Shown: positions 23,139 to 30,659 of the stretch, in pieces | How the letters are laid out: the number at the start of each line of letters is the position of its first letter | Position numbering within the stretch: position 1 is the stretch's first letter | From: JBOGED01 sp050743625 | GTDB lineage: Bacteria > Actinomycetota > Nitriliruptoria > Euzebyales > Egibacteraceae | Direction of reading: 5' to 3' | Assembly (NCBI GenBank): GCA_050743625.1 | Contig: JBOGED010000002.1 | Span: 1 to 32,012, forward strand | DNA length: 32,012 bases | Notes under the pieces: model-generated | Told to the model about the DNA's origin: nothing | The model's database searches: none | Seen by the model: only the letters and a program-made list of their open reading frames with translations | Program-made: the position numbers and the translations under genes

Positions 23139-23287
23139 AGCAGGAGCTAGGGATCTGGGCCTGGACGCTGTCGACGCGTCCGGGCCCCCAGCAGGAGCTA
23201 GGGATCTGGGCCTGGACGCTGTCGACGCGTCCGGGCCCCCAGCAGGAGCTGCGGATCCGGGCCTAGACGCTGTCGACGCGTCCGGGC
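23139..23287 (+). repeat. 51-bp tandem repeat (minisatellite), 2.9 copies
   Basis: Units begin at 23139, 23190 and 23241 with AGCAGGAGCT. Units 1 and 2 are identical over 51 bp; unit 3 (47 bp) differs at several positions, including the loss of one CTAG and gain of another. In the thioredoxin frame each unit encodes 17 residues of the form AGARDLGLDAVDASGPP; the other two frames contain stops. The array lies where the first NHL repeats should be. Confidence 0.93.
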
Positions 23288-23741
23288 GGTCGACGGCGGG
23301 CTGTATGTCGCGGATAGCGAGATCTCCGCCATCCGCAGGGTTGCCGGCGGTACGGTCACGACGGTCGCAGGTGGCGATCTGTTCGACTTTGGCGACGTCG
23401 ACGGGATCGGCGACGAGGTCCGCCTGCAACACCCGATGGGGATCGCCGCCGGGCCAGATGGAGGGCTACTCGTCGCCGACACGCTGAACCACAAGATCAA
23501 ACACTTCGAGCCGTATACGCGCGGTATGCGCACGTTGTTGGGCGACGGGACCCCGTTGGACGCCGCGCTCGCCGAGCTGGAGAGACGACCCGCGGCTCCC
23601 ACCGGACACACGGGAGCAAGGATGGTGCCGGGAGCCCGAGGCGCTGGCATGGGACGGAGCGCAACTCCTCGTCACCGACACCGGTAACCAGCGGATTGTC
23701 GCCGTCAACCCGGCGACGGGCGCGGCCCGAGTGTGGCTAGG

Positions 23742-24326
23742 CTAGATCGACCGGCGCTTCAGGACCTCGTCGATCAACCCGTATGTGACGGCGTCGGGTG
23801 CCGAGAGCCAGAAGTCGCGGTCGGTGTCACGGGCGATCTGGTTGACCGGCTTCCCTGTCCGTTCGGCCAGGATCTCGTTTAACCGGTTTCGGAGGAATGC
23901 GATCTGTTGGGCCTGGATCTGAATGTCGGCCGCCTGCCCCCGGGCGCCGCCGAGTGGTTGGTGGATCATGATCCGCGCGTTGGGGGTCGCGGTCCGCGTT
24001 CCCGTGCCGGTCGCCAGGATCACCGCCGCCGCCGACGCGGCGATTCCGAGGCACACCGTGTTCACCTTGGCCTGCATGAGGTAGTGGATCGTGTCGTAGA
24101 TCACGAACAGACCGCTGACCAATCCCCCAGGTGAGTCGATGTACAGCGTGATGTCTTTGTCCGAGTCTCTGTCGAGCGACATCAGCCTCGCGGCCAGCGT
24201 GTCGGCGACCTTGTCCTCGATCGCTCCGGCGAGGTACAGCTCGCGGTTCTCGTAGAGCTTCTTCCAGACATCGGCCTCAAGCATCGAGGTCAGTGGGCTC
24301 TCTCGTTCCTCTTGATCCAGTCTCAC
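23742..24326 (-). CDS. clpP: ATP-dependent Clp protease proteolytic subunit
   Basis: The serine peptidase of the Clp system, forming heptameric rings with ClpX or ClpC. The catalytic triad is S98 (GIAASAAAVIL), H122 (RIMIHQPLGG) and D171 (DTDRDFWLSAPDAV). Start is GTG 24326, with GAGGAG about 5 nt upstream, giving 194 residues, the usual mature size; the frame stays open to 24524 but without homology. The sequence after S98 is AAAVIL rather than the common MGAFLL, typical of actinobacterial paralogues, so this may be one of two or more clpP genes and not the main clpP1-clpP2 operon, since no second clpP or clpX is adjacent. Its stop shares the palindrome CTAG with the pseudogene stop on the other strand. 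Confidence 0.93.
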   Translation of the reverse strand: MRLDQEERESPLTSMLEADVWKKLYENRELYLAGAIEDKVADTLAARLMSLDRDSDKDITLYIDSPGGLVSGLFVIYDTIHYLMQAKVNTVCLGIAASAAAVILATGTGTRTATPNARIMIHQPLGGARGQAADIQIQAQQIAFLRNRLNEILAERTGKPVNQIARDTDRDFWLSAPDAVTYGLIDEVLKRRSI

Positions 24327-24655
24327 GCTCGCTCCTCGCCGCCGCGGAGCCGCCAGACTATCAGTGCACATGACCTCACTCAGCGGCCTGTAGGAAGGTT
24401 CCTTTGCCATTCGACTGCACCCGCATCCCGTCTGGCTACGTTGCTCGTCGCTCGCGTACAGCTCCGGTATGCGTCGCTCCTCGCGCCTTGCCAGACGGGC
24501 GCGGATCGCAGTCTCGGTGCGCAAAGGACCTCCCCTACGGGCCGCTGTCGGATTCTTGACTTCTCGACAGCTCCGGCGAGACTCCGTGCTTCACCTCGCG
24601 GGTGGCGACCCGGCGCATCGGAGGTACCGATGGTCCCGCCCCAGTTGGAGGTCTA
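24327..24655. promoter_or_regulatory. 329-bp divergent region between clpP and iclR with structured element
   Basis: No convincing gene. CCCGTCTGGC (24427-24436) pairs with GCCAGACGGG (24490-24499), a perfect 10-bp stem that encloses a second hairpin CGCGTAC/GTATGCG (about 24454-24460 and 24468-24474, one G-U). The element lies in the probable clpP leader and could be an RNA regulatory structure or a DNA-binding site. GGAGGT before 24656 is the ribosome site of iclR. Confidence 0.45.
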
Positions 24656-25465
24656 GTGCTGACAGTGACCGATGGAAACGGCTCAAGGACACTCGGGCGT
24701 GGTCTGGCGGTGTTGCAGTCGCTGGGTTCCGCGGCGGACGGTTGTACCGTGGCGGAACTGTCCGTTGCGACCGCGTTGGACCGTGCGGTCCTCTACCGTT
24801 TGCTCGAGACCTTGACCGAGCACGGCTTCGTCGTCCGCGACGGCGAGACGCGCCGCTACCACTTAGGGGTCGCGCTTGTCGAGTTGGGTGCGCGGGCCAG
24901 CCGAGCGCTGGAAGTGCGGCGGCTGGCCCTGCCCGGAATGCGTGCGTTGATGGAGCACGTCCGCGAGGCCGTCTGCCTCACGGTCCGTGATCGGCAGGAC
25001 ATTGTGGTCGTTGACCGCGTGGAGCCACCCGGCCTGTTCGTACGGGTCGGCTACCACGTCGGGTTCCGCCATCCGCTAGCCATCGGCGCCCACGGCCGGG
25101 CGCTGCTCGCGTTCCTCGATCACGGCGCCAGTGCTGGCCATGGCAATGGCAATGGGCACGGTGAGCGCACCTCCATCGCCGAACGCAGCGCCCCTCTCGC
25201 GATCGAGCTAGAGGCAAGCCGTTCCCGCGGGTTCGCGATCTCCGTCGACGAGTTGGAGCGCGGCGCCTCGGGAGTCGCGTCCCCGATCTTGGATCGCGGC
25301 GGCCGACCGATCGCGGCACTCGGCATCGTCGCGCCCTCTCCCAGGCTCATGGACCCCGCGGCCGTCGGCCCGCGTGTCAGGGCAGTCGCCCTCGAGGTAT
25401 CTCGCAGGCTCGGCTACACAGGCACCGGAACCGTAGGCGATCTTCGCAGCCGCGCTACCGGTTGA
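24656..25465 (+). CDS. IclR-family transcriptional regulator
   Basis: A 269-residue regulator with an N-terminal winged helix (about 12-75: SRTLGRGLAVLQSLGSAADG, TVAELSVATALDRAVLYRLL, RRYHLGVALVELG) and a C-terminal effector-binding IclR domain (LALPGMRALMEHVREAVCL, IVVVDRVEP, HPLAIGAHGRALLAF, GFAISVDELERGASGVASPI). IclR proteins usually repress or activate a neighbouring catabolic operon in response to a small carboxylate; no such operon is beside it. Start GTG 24656 follows GGAGGT by 3-4 nt; GTG 24602 upstream is less likely. A Gly/Asn/His run (HGNGNGHGE, near residue 165) inserted in the effector domain is unusual and comes from short GGCAAT repeats. Its end overlaps the sigma-like gene by 11 bp. 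Confidence 0.9.
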   Translation: MLTVTDGNGSRTLGRGLAVLQSLGSAADGCTVAELSVATALDRAVLYRLLETLTEHGFVVRDGETRRYHLGVALVELGARASRALEVRRLALPGMRALMEHVREAVCLTVRDRQDIVVVDRVEPPGLFVRVGYHVGFRHPLAIGAHGRALLAFLDHGASAGHGNGNGHGERTSIAERSAPLAIELEASRSRGFAISVDELERGASGVASPILDRGGRPIAALGIVAPSPRLMDPAAVGPRVRAVALEVSRRLGYTGTGTVGDLRSRATG

Positions 25466-26774
25466 GGTTGAACAGCATGTCCGCGATATAGAGGCCGATG
25501 ACGGCGCCCATCGCGATCGGGAGGACATACCCGATCGCAACGAGGGCACGCTGGCCAACGGACGGCCTGGTGATCAACTCCTCTTCGGAGCACAGCTCCG
25601 AGAAGAGCGACTCAAAGCTGGCGAGCTCGGTTGTCTGCCCGTCCGGATCGGGGAGCCGTTCGGGCTCGCCACCTTCCCCGGCCAGATCGTCGAGGATCCG
25701 TACCACCCGCGGTCGCGGTTTCTCACGCGTCACGACGGAGGTCGCCGATTCCGAGCTCGTCGCCGGGGATCCAGGCCACTCCGTACTCGTGATGCTGTCG
25801 TCCGCCTGCGGCCGGTCAGCTCGCCGTATGCCGGCAGCCGACCAGCCGGCGGACTCTTGCAGAAGGTCGTCCATCCGCATCTCGCCGGTGGCGATCTCGG
25901 CCGGGTCCGTTCCAGCCGGCTCGGGAGTCGTCGGAGCCGAGGCCGCTGGCTCGGGCTCGGGAACCGGGTCAGGGACCCTTTCAGGGGTCCTTGGCGTTTT
26001 CTGCCTCTTCGGCGTCTCGGGGTCGCGAGTGGTAGAAAGCACGGTCACAAGGATGCGATGGCCCATGTCCGGCGTCGGGGGGAGGCCCTCCAGCCGGCGG
26101 CGGCCACGCTTCAATGTGCGCGCGAGCGCTGCGCAGCCTGGCCGGGAGCTCACGAGCTCCTCAAACGCGGCCGCCACCGGCTCTGGAGCGAGCCCAAGCA
26201 CCCAATCGCCCATCCCCCGTACGTCCGTGCACGGGTCGTCGAGCAGCGCGGCGGCATAGGCGCTTGACGTCTCCGGGCCGGCCAGCGCGCGCAAAGAACG
26301 GTCGAGGGCTTGCACGGCCTCGTCGCTCTGCGAGCCAGCGTCGATGCCACAGTCGTGCGCTCGCAGCAGGATCGTGCGCTCGAAGTCGTCAAGCTCACTC
26401 AGCGCGCGCTCGGCCGCGTCCAGGTAGCGCACATCGGGCGCCGGCAGGTCTGGCAGCAAGGTGGCTGCCGAGGGCGAGGCCGCGGGCGCGCCTCTGCGCA
26501 GCAGGTCCTGTCTGGCGAGCGTGAAGCAGCGGCCTCGGACCCACGCCTCTAGCGCCACGTCTTGTGGTGGGTCCTCCCATAGCTGGAGATACAGGGTTCG
26601 TAGCAGGCTCTCGATCATCGCCGGCGACGCGAGGAGCCGGCGAGCGCATGCGTTCGCGGCCGGGACGGTGCGATGGTAGGCCTCAGCCAACGCGAGAGGG
26701 TCATGGTTTCGCAGCGCGTCCAGCAGGGTGTGATCGTCGCATTGTCGGTGATCCAGGAGTTGTGTCGGAAGCAC
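25455..26774 (-). CDS. tail-anchored protein with degenerate sigma-70 region 2-like domain
   Basis: A 439-residue protein with an unusual layout. Residues about 25-95 resemble ECF sigma-70 region 2 (LALAEAYHRTVPAANACARR, LLRTLYLQLWEDPP, ALEAWVRGRCFTLARQDLLR), including the LYLQLW and W-(x)-(x)-R-x-ARxDLLRR pattern. Residues about 115-168 (RALSELDDFERTILL) are in the place of region 4 but lack a clear helix-turn-helix. A Pro/Thr/Glu-rich linker follows (about 245-300), and one membrane segment (about 411-435, ALVAIGYVLPIAMGAVIGLY) ends four or so residues before the C-terminus. So the sigma-like domain would be held at the inner face of the membrane. Start GTG 26774 follows AGTGGGGGA. Function unknown; it could be a degenerate sigma factor or a sensor derived from one. 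Confidence 0.7.
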   Translation of the reverse strand: MLPTQLLDHRQCDDHTLLDALRNHDPLALAEAYHRTVPAANACARRLLASPAMIESLLRTLYLQLWEDPPQDVALEAWVRGRCFTLARQDLLRRGAPAASPSAATLLPDLPAPDVRYLDAAERALSELDDFERTILLRAHDCGIDAGSQSDEAVQALDRSLRALAGPETSSAYAAALLDDPCTDVRGMGDWVLGLAPEPVAAAFEELVSSRPGCAALARTLKRGRRRLEGLPPTPDMGHRILVTVLSTTRDPETPKRQKTPRTPERVPDPVPEPEPAASAPTTPEPAGTDPAEIATGEMRMDDLLQESAGWSAAGIRRADRPQADDSITSTEWPGSPATSSESATSVVTREKPRPRVVRILDDLAGEGGEPERLPDPDGQTTELASFESLFSELCSEEELITRPSVGQRALVAIGYVLPIAMGAVIGLYIADMLFNLNR

Positions 26775-26810
26775 TGTGGTCCCCCACTCCGGTTCGATCA
26801 GTCGACGTAT

Positions 26811-26824
26811 CGTAGTGGACTACG
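26811..26824. promoter_or_regulatory. 14-bp palindrome in the sigma-like/ftsH divergent region
   Basis: CGTAGT-GG-ACTACG is a perfect inverted repeat 37 bp from the start of the sigma-like gene, inside the 222-bp gap before ftsH. It could be an operator for either gene. GTCGACGTCGAC occurs near 26970, closer to ftsH. Confidence 0.4.
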
Positions 26825-26996
26825 CGCAACCGTCGAACTAGGGCGATTGGCCCACACCGCCGCTTCAGGGTTGCGTATACGGCGCGGGATGCAACGTTTC
26901 GGTAAAGGTGCCCGGGGTGTGGACGCCTGGCGGGTGTGAGTGGGCAGGCGCGGGTACCGTTGAGACACGTCGACGTCGACCGAAGGGCGCACACGC

Positions 26997-28901
26997 GTGG
27001 ACCGCAATCAACGAGCCAGACTGCTGTGGTTCGTACTCCTCGTCGGGCTCACGCTGCTCCTCTTTAATGGCTTGAGCAGCATGGGGGGGCGCGAAGAGCT
27101 TTCGTACACCGAGTTCAAGACGGCGGTCGAGCAGGACCGGGTCGAGCAGGTGCTGTTCACTGGTCAGTCGATAACCGGCCGGTTCACTGACGGCGAGCAG
27201 TTCACCTCTTTCGTGCCCAGCGAGATCGTGGTCGGGTTAGGGGAGCTCGAGCGGTTCCTTGAGACGAACGGTGTCCCGATCGACGCGAGGGCGGATAACG
27301 GAGGAGTCTGGGGACTTCTTGCCCCACTGCTGTTCCCGCTCCTGCTGTTCGGGCTCTTCTTCTACTGGATGAGCCGGCAGGCCAGAGGCCAGGTCGGCGG
27401 GCTGACGCAGATCGGCAAGTCGACAGCTCGCCTCCATAAGCCGCACGAGCCTCAGACAAAGTTTGCGGACGTCGCCGGCTATCGCGAGGTCAAGGAAGAG
27501 GTTCAAGAGGTCGTTGCGTTCCTCCGGGAGCCCGATCGGTTCCGCAAGGCGGGGGCCGAGGTCCCGAAAGGGATGCTCCTGGTCGGCCCGCCCGGTACTG
27601 GTAAGACGCTTATGGCGAGAGCGGTCGCTGGCGAGGCAGGCGTCCCATTCATCTCGGTCACCGGCTCTGACTTCATGGAGATGTTCGTCGGCGTCGGCGC
27701 GAGCAGGGTGCGTGACCTGTTCAAGACCGCCAGAGCGAACGCCCCATGCATCGTCTTCATCGACGAGCTCGACTCCATCGGCCGGAAACGTGGGGCCGGG
27801 TTGGGCGGCGGCCACGACGAGCGCGAGCAGACCCTCAACCAGCTGCTCGGAGAGATCGACGGGTTCGAGGCCTCGACCGGTGTCGTGATCATGGCGGCCA
27901 CCAACCGGCCTGACGTCCTCGACGAGGCGCTGCGCCGCCCGGGCCGGTTCGACCGGCAGATCGTCGTCCCCTTGCCCACGCTCGAGGAGCGCGAGCAGAT
28001 CCTCAAGGTCCACGCGCGCGGCAAGCCGATCGGTGACGACGTGAGTCTCGCGGTCGTGGCCCGTGGAACACCGGGCATGAGCGGTGCGGACCTGAAGAAC
28101 CTGATCAACGAGTCCGCACTCATCGCTGTCAGGTCTGGCTCCGACGTGATTCGGATGCGTGACCTTGAGCAGGCGCGTGAGCGCCAGACGATCGGGCGTG
28201 AGCGCGCAAGCCTCCGGCTCGACGAGGAGGAAAAGCGCGCGGTCGCCTACCACGAGGGTGGCCACGCCCTCGCCGCGTTCCTCGAAGAGGAAGCCGATCC
28301 CGTCTACAAGGTGACGGTGCTGCCGGTCGGTATGGCACTGGGGGTGACCACCCAGCTCCCCATCGACGAGCGGCACATCTACACGCGCTCCTGGCTCGAC
28401 GCCAAGCTGAAGGTCATGCTCGGCGGCCGCGCGGCCGAGATGGTGGTGCTCGGCCAGCCGACGACCGGTGGCCAGCACGACCTCGTCCAGGCCACACGCC
28501 TGGCCCGCGCGATCGTCCGAGAGTTCGGGATGAGCGACGCCTTGGGCCCCGTTGGCTACGGAGACGACCGGCAGATCTTTCTGGGCGAAGAGCTTACTCG
28601 CGGCCACGAGTACTCCGACGCGACGGCCGAGATCATCGATGCCGAGATTCGCCGTATCCTCACGGCCGCGCTCGACGAGACGATCGCGCGGTTCGCCAAC
28701 CTGCGGGCCGGGCTGGACGCGATGGCCGAGCTCCTCGTCGAGAAGGAGTCGCTCACCGGTGCGGAGGCGCTGGCGGCCGTTCGCGGTGCGCTCTCCGCCG
28801 ACCAGCGCGCACAGCTTCGCGGCCGGGCGACGGTGGTCGATATCCCACCCGGTGTCGAAGAGGAGATCCACGAGCAGCCCAAACGCGTCACGGTCGGTTA
28901 A
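26997..28901 (+). CDS. ftsH: ATP-dependent zinc metalloprotease
   Basis: Membrane-bound AAA protease that extracts and degrades misfolded membrane and some cytosolic proteins. The 634-residue protein has two N-terminal membrane segments (about 9-26 and 102-124) bounding a periplasmic/extracytoplasmic domain, an AAA module with Walker A GPPGTGKT (197-204), Walker B IVFIDELDSIG and the arginine-finger region RRPGRFDRQI, and a peptidase domain with H419-E420-G-G-H423 and third zinc ligand D495 (in GGQHDLVQATRLA). All key residues are present. Start is a GTG; AAGGG lies somewhat far upstream. It heads a likely operon with npdG and pduO. Length is slightly shorter than mycobacterial FtsH, with a short C-terminal tail. 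Confidence 0.95.
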   Translation: MDRNQRARLLWFVLLVGLTLLLFNGLSSMGGREELSYTEFKTAVEQDRVEQVLFTGQSITGRFTDGEQFTSFVPSEIVVGLGELERFLETNGVPIDARADNGGVWGLLAPLLFPLLLFGLFFYWMSRQARGQVGGLTQIGKSTARLHKPHEPQTKFADVAGYREVKEEVQEVVAFLREPDRFRKAGAEVPKGMLLVGPPGTGKTLMARAVAGEAGVPFISVTGSDFMEMFVGVGASRVRDLFKTARANAPCIVFIDELDSIGRKRGAGLGGGHDEREQTLNQLLGEIDGFEASTGVVIMAATNRPDVLDEALRRPGRFDRQIVVPLPTLEEREQILKVHARGKPIGDDVSLAVVARGTPGMSGADLKNLINESALIAVRSGSDVIRMRDLEQARERQTIGRERASLRLDEEEKRAVAYHEGGHALAAFLEEEADPVYKVTVLPVGMALGVTTQLPIDERHIYTRSWLDAKLKVMLGGRAAEMVVLGQPTTGGQHDLVQATRLARAIVREFGMSDALGPVGYGDDRQIFLGEELTRGHEYSDATAEIIDAEIRRILTAALDETIARFANLRAGLDAMAELLVEKESLTGAEALAAVRGALSADQRAQLRGRATVVDIPPGVEEEIHEQPKRVTVG

Positions 28902-28922
28902 CCCCCTTCCAAGGAGCGTGAC

Positions 28923-29606
28923 GTGACGCTTGCGGATTCTGAGGATTCGAAGCCCGTACTCGGATTCATCGGTGGGACCGGACCGCAGGGCCGGGGGCTC
29001 GCGTTGCGTTTCGCCAAGGCGGGGTACGCGGTGCTGATCGGCTCGCGCCACGAGGCAAAGGCGAAGGAGATCGTTGCCGCCTTGGGCGTCGACGAGCTCG
29101 ACGTCCGCGGTGTGGGGAACGCCGAGGCATCCCGGGACAGCGAGATCGTCTTCGTCACCGTCCCGTACGCGGCGCAACGGCCAACGCTCGTGGGTCTCGC
29201 CGAGGCCATCGGCGAAAAGATCGTCGTGAACTGCGTCAACGCGGTTGTGTTCGACGACCGTGGACCGATGTTCGATCGCGTCGAGGCGGGCTCGGCCGCC
29301 GAGGAGTGCGCCCAGCTGCTGCCCCAGGCAAGGGTCGTCAGCGCGTTCCACGACGTCAGCGCCACGCGGCTCTTGCGCGTGGACGAGCCGATCTCCGTCG
29401 ATGTGCTGATCTGCGGCGACGACGAGGACGCAAAGGCGGCGGTCATGCGGCTCGCCTCGCAGATCCCTGGGATGTGGGGCGTCGACTGCGGCGCCCTCCG
29501 CCTCTCGGGCGCGGTCGAGCAGATGACCCCCGTCCTGCTCTCAATCAACCGCCGCTACAAGATCCGGGCCGGCCTCCGCATCGACGGCATCCGCCCCGCA
29601 ACATGA
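28923..29606 (+). CDS. npdG: NADPH-dependent F420 reductase
   Basis: Transfers hydride between the deazaflavin F420 and NADP. The 227-residue protein has the N-terminal Rossmann motif GFIGGTGPQGRGLALRFA (residues about 14-31) and the Ser/Arg NADP-phosphate site GSRHEAKAKEI; VFVTVPYAAQ, VVNCVNAV and VVSAFHDVSA are family landmarks. Start is GTG 28923 with AAGGAG 6 nt upstream, 21 bp after ftsH, so the three genes are probably one transcript. Presence of this enzyme implies that the organism makes F420. The stop overlaps the next start (ATGA). Confidence 0.92.
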   Translation: MTLADSEDSKPVLGFIGGTGPQGRGLALRFAKAGYAVLIGSRHEAKAKEIVAALGVDELDVRGVGNAEASRDSEIVFVTVPYAAQRPTLVGLAEAIGEKIVVNCVNAVVFDDRGPMFDRVEAGSAAEECAQLLPQARVVSAFHDVSATRLLRVDEPISVDVLICGDDEDAKAAVMRLASQIPGMWGVDCGALRLSGAVEQMTPVLLSINRRYKIRAGLRIDGIRPAT

Positions 29607-30151
29607 AGGTCTACACCAAGCGTGGGGATGACGGGACGACCGGGTTGCTCTATGGAGGCCGGGTCGACAAGGACGACCTCCGCACTCGCGCCTACGGCAC
29701 GACCGACGAGGCGGTGTCCGCACTTGGTATGGCGCGCGCGCAGTTGGCAGGAGGGGAGTGGCACGACGCGGTACTCATCGTCCAACGTGAGCTGTTCGTG
29801 GTCGGCGCGCAGCTCGCCACGCATACCGACCACTGGGACCGGCTGATCGATGAGGTGTCAAGGACGACGCGGGAGATGGCGGACCGGCTTGAGGAGCGCA
29901 TCGACGCCCTGACCGAGCGGTTCCCCCTTCCCCAAGAGTTCGTCGTGCCCGGCCAATCCACCGCCGGCGCCGCGATCGACCTCGCTCGTACGATCGTCCG
30001 TCGCGCCGAGCGCGAGGTGGTCGCGATGAGACGCGCCGGACTGCTCCCGGACGAGACGCCGTTGCGATATCTCAACCGCCTCTCCGACTACCTGTTCGTC
30101 CTCGCCAGATCAGTCGAGTCCGGCAAGTACGTTAGGACGCGCGACGCCTAG
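29603..30151 (+). CDS. PduO-type ATP:cob(I)alamin adenosyltransferase
   Basis: Attaches the adenosyl group of ATP to cob(I)alamin to form coenzyme B12. The 182-residue protein has the N-terminal KVYTKRGDDGTTGLLYGGRV, which binds ATP, the FVVPGQSTAGAAIDLARTIV and RRAERE segments and PLRYLNRLSDYLFVLAR, all typical. ATG 29603 overlaps the npdG stop by 4 nt, so translation is coupled. Residues TRERE-like Arg positions needed for activity are in place as far as can be judged by eye. A function in ftsH-npdG context is not obvious; it may be only a shared transcript. Confidence 0.92.
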   Translation: MKVYTKRGDDGTTGLLYGGRVDKDDLRTRAYGTTDEAVSALGMARAQLAGGEWHDAVLIVQRELFVVGAQLATHTDHWDRLIDEVSRTTREMADRLEERIDALTERFPLPQEFVVPGQSTAGAAIDLARTIVRRAEREVVAMRRAGLLPDETPLRYLNRLSDYLFVLARSVESGKYVRTRDA

Positions 30152-30192
30152 CCGCCTCACGGCGGCAGGCGCTAGGCGCTTGGGCTCCCGTG

Positions 30193-30223
30193 ATCGACAA
30201 AATGTTGTCGATGTGTTGTCGAT
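30193..30223. promoter_or_regulatory. three TTGTCGAT half-sites
   Basis: ATCGACAA (30193-30200), then TTGTCGAT (30205-30212) and TTGTCGAT (30216-30223): one perfect 8-bp inverted repeat with a 4-bp spacer plus a third direct half-site 11 bp on. Spacing of about one helical turn suggests cooperative binding of a dimeric regulator or an iteron-like use. No protein can be named. Confidence 0.5.
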
Positions 30224-30261
30224 TTTCAGCCACACTACGGGGCGCCAGTGTTGGCCGTGGG

Positions 30262-30389
30262 CGCAGACACCTCGTCCAGTTTGGGCTATAGGGCGCGTAC
30301 GTTCGGCACTGCGAACAGGACGAAAAGTGCGAGTCGGTCAGTATGGTGGCGTTCGCAGACACCTCGTCTCCAAGCGAGACCATAGGGCG
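30262..30389. repeat. imperfect direct repeat of about 35-50 bp
   Basis: CGCAGACACCTCGTC occurs at 30262-30276 and 30354-30368 and ATAGGGCG at 30288-30295 and 30382-30389; the upstream flanks CCAGTGTTGGCCG and TCAGTATGGTGGC also resemble each other. The copies are about 92-94 bp apart. They may be a duplicated regulatory block or a small mobile remnant. Confidence 0.6.
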
Positions 30390-30610
30390 AGGCCACCAGA
30401 AACTCGCGGCTCGAGTGACGGCGGTCGCCGAAATGACGGCGGATCGCGATGTCGTGCTGCCCCGAGGGGCCACCGGTTCGCAAGCGTTGTCTCGGACCCG
30501 GCGTAGGGGACTTGGATCCGCAAAGTCGTTGCGCGTGAGTCAAGTTTGTGAGTCGTGTTGCAGGTGTTGCACGAGTTGCGAGCCGGCTGGCGACGACCCG
30601 CCGGTCCACT

Positions 30611-30659
30611 CCCCGAACAGGGATTTCGGGGCGTATCTGCCCCGAAATCCTGTTCGGGG
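30611..30659. repeat. long near-perfect inverted repeat behind panB
   Basis: Arm 30611-30631 pairs with arm 30640-30659 over 20 bp with one extra G in the left arm; the loop is CGTATCTG. The arms begin CCCCGAACAGG and end CCTGTTCGGGG. It lies about 45-95 bp after the panB stop on the minus strand and could terminate transcription, but is longer than typical intrinsic terminators. Confidence 0.75.

Larger units (their letters stand above)
22672..23745 (+). pseudogene. decayed thioredoxin-NHL repeat protein with TGA at the CxxC motif (possible former selenoprotein)
   Basis: Remnant of an NHLRC2-like gene (thioredoxin-like domain followed by NHL beta-propeller). GTG 22672 gives WLNVERPLTRDDLRGRVVVL and then DFWTYA-TGA-INCLHTLPVL: the TGA (22789-22791) replaces the first Cys of the CxxC motif (intact relatives read CCINC or GCINC). 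The thioredoxin domain continues in frame to LLSVLTETLQRYEDHL. It is then replaced by three 51-bp units. The last NHL repeats are recognisable but shifted: LYVADSEISAIRRV, DFGDVDGIGDEVRLQHPMG and VADTLNHKIK in another frame (about 23289-23570), then back in the first frame LLVTDTGNQRIVAVNPATG to the TAG at 23743. Roughly the first propeller half is missing. At least two frameshifts make it non-functional as a full protein; a truncated Sec-containing thioredoxin domain remains possible. Confidence 0.8.

Noticed and set aside
23139..23287. CRISPR array
   Set aside because: The units are directly adjacent without spacers and code in frame; no cas genes are nearby.
23436..23687. separate small gene encoding an NHL repeat
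   Set aside because: It is the shifted middle part of the thioredoxin-NHL pseudogene, with no ribosome site of its own.
27237..29351. 704-residue open frame on the minus strand across ftsH and npdG
   Set aside because: It is antisense to two unmistakable genes; long antisense frames are common in high-GC DNA and this one has no motifs.
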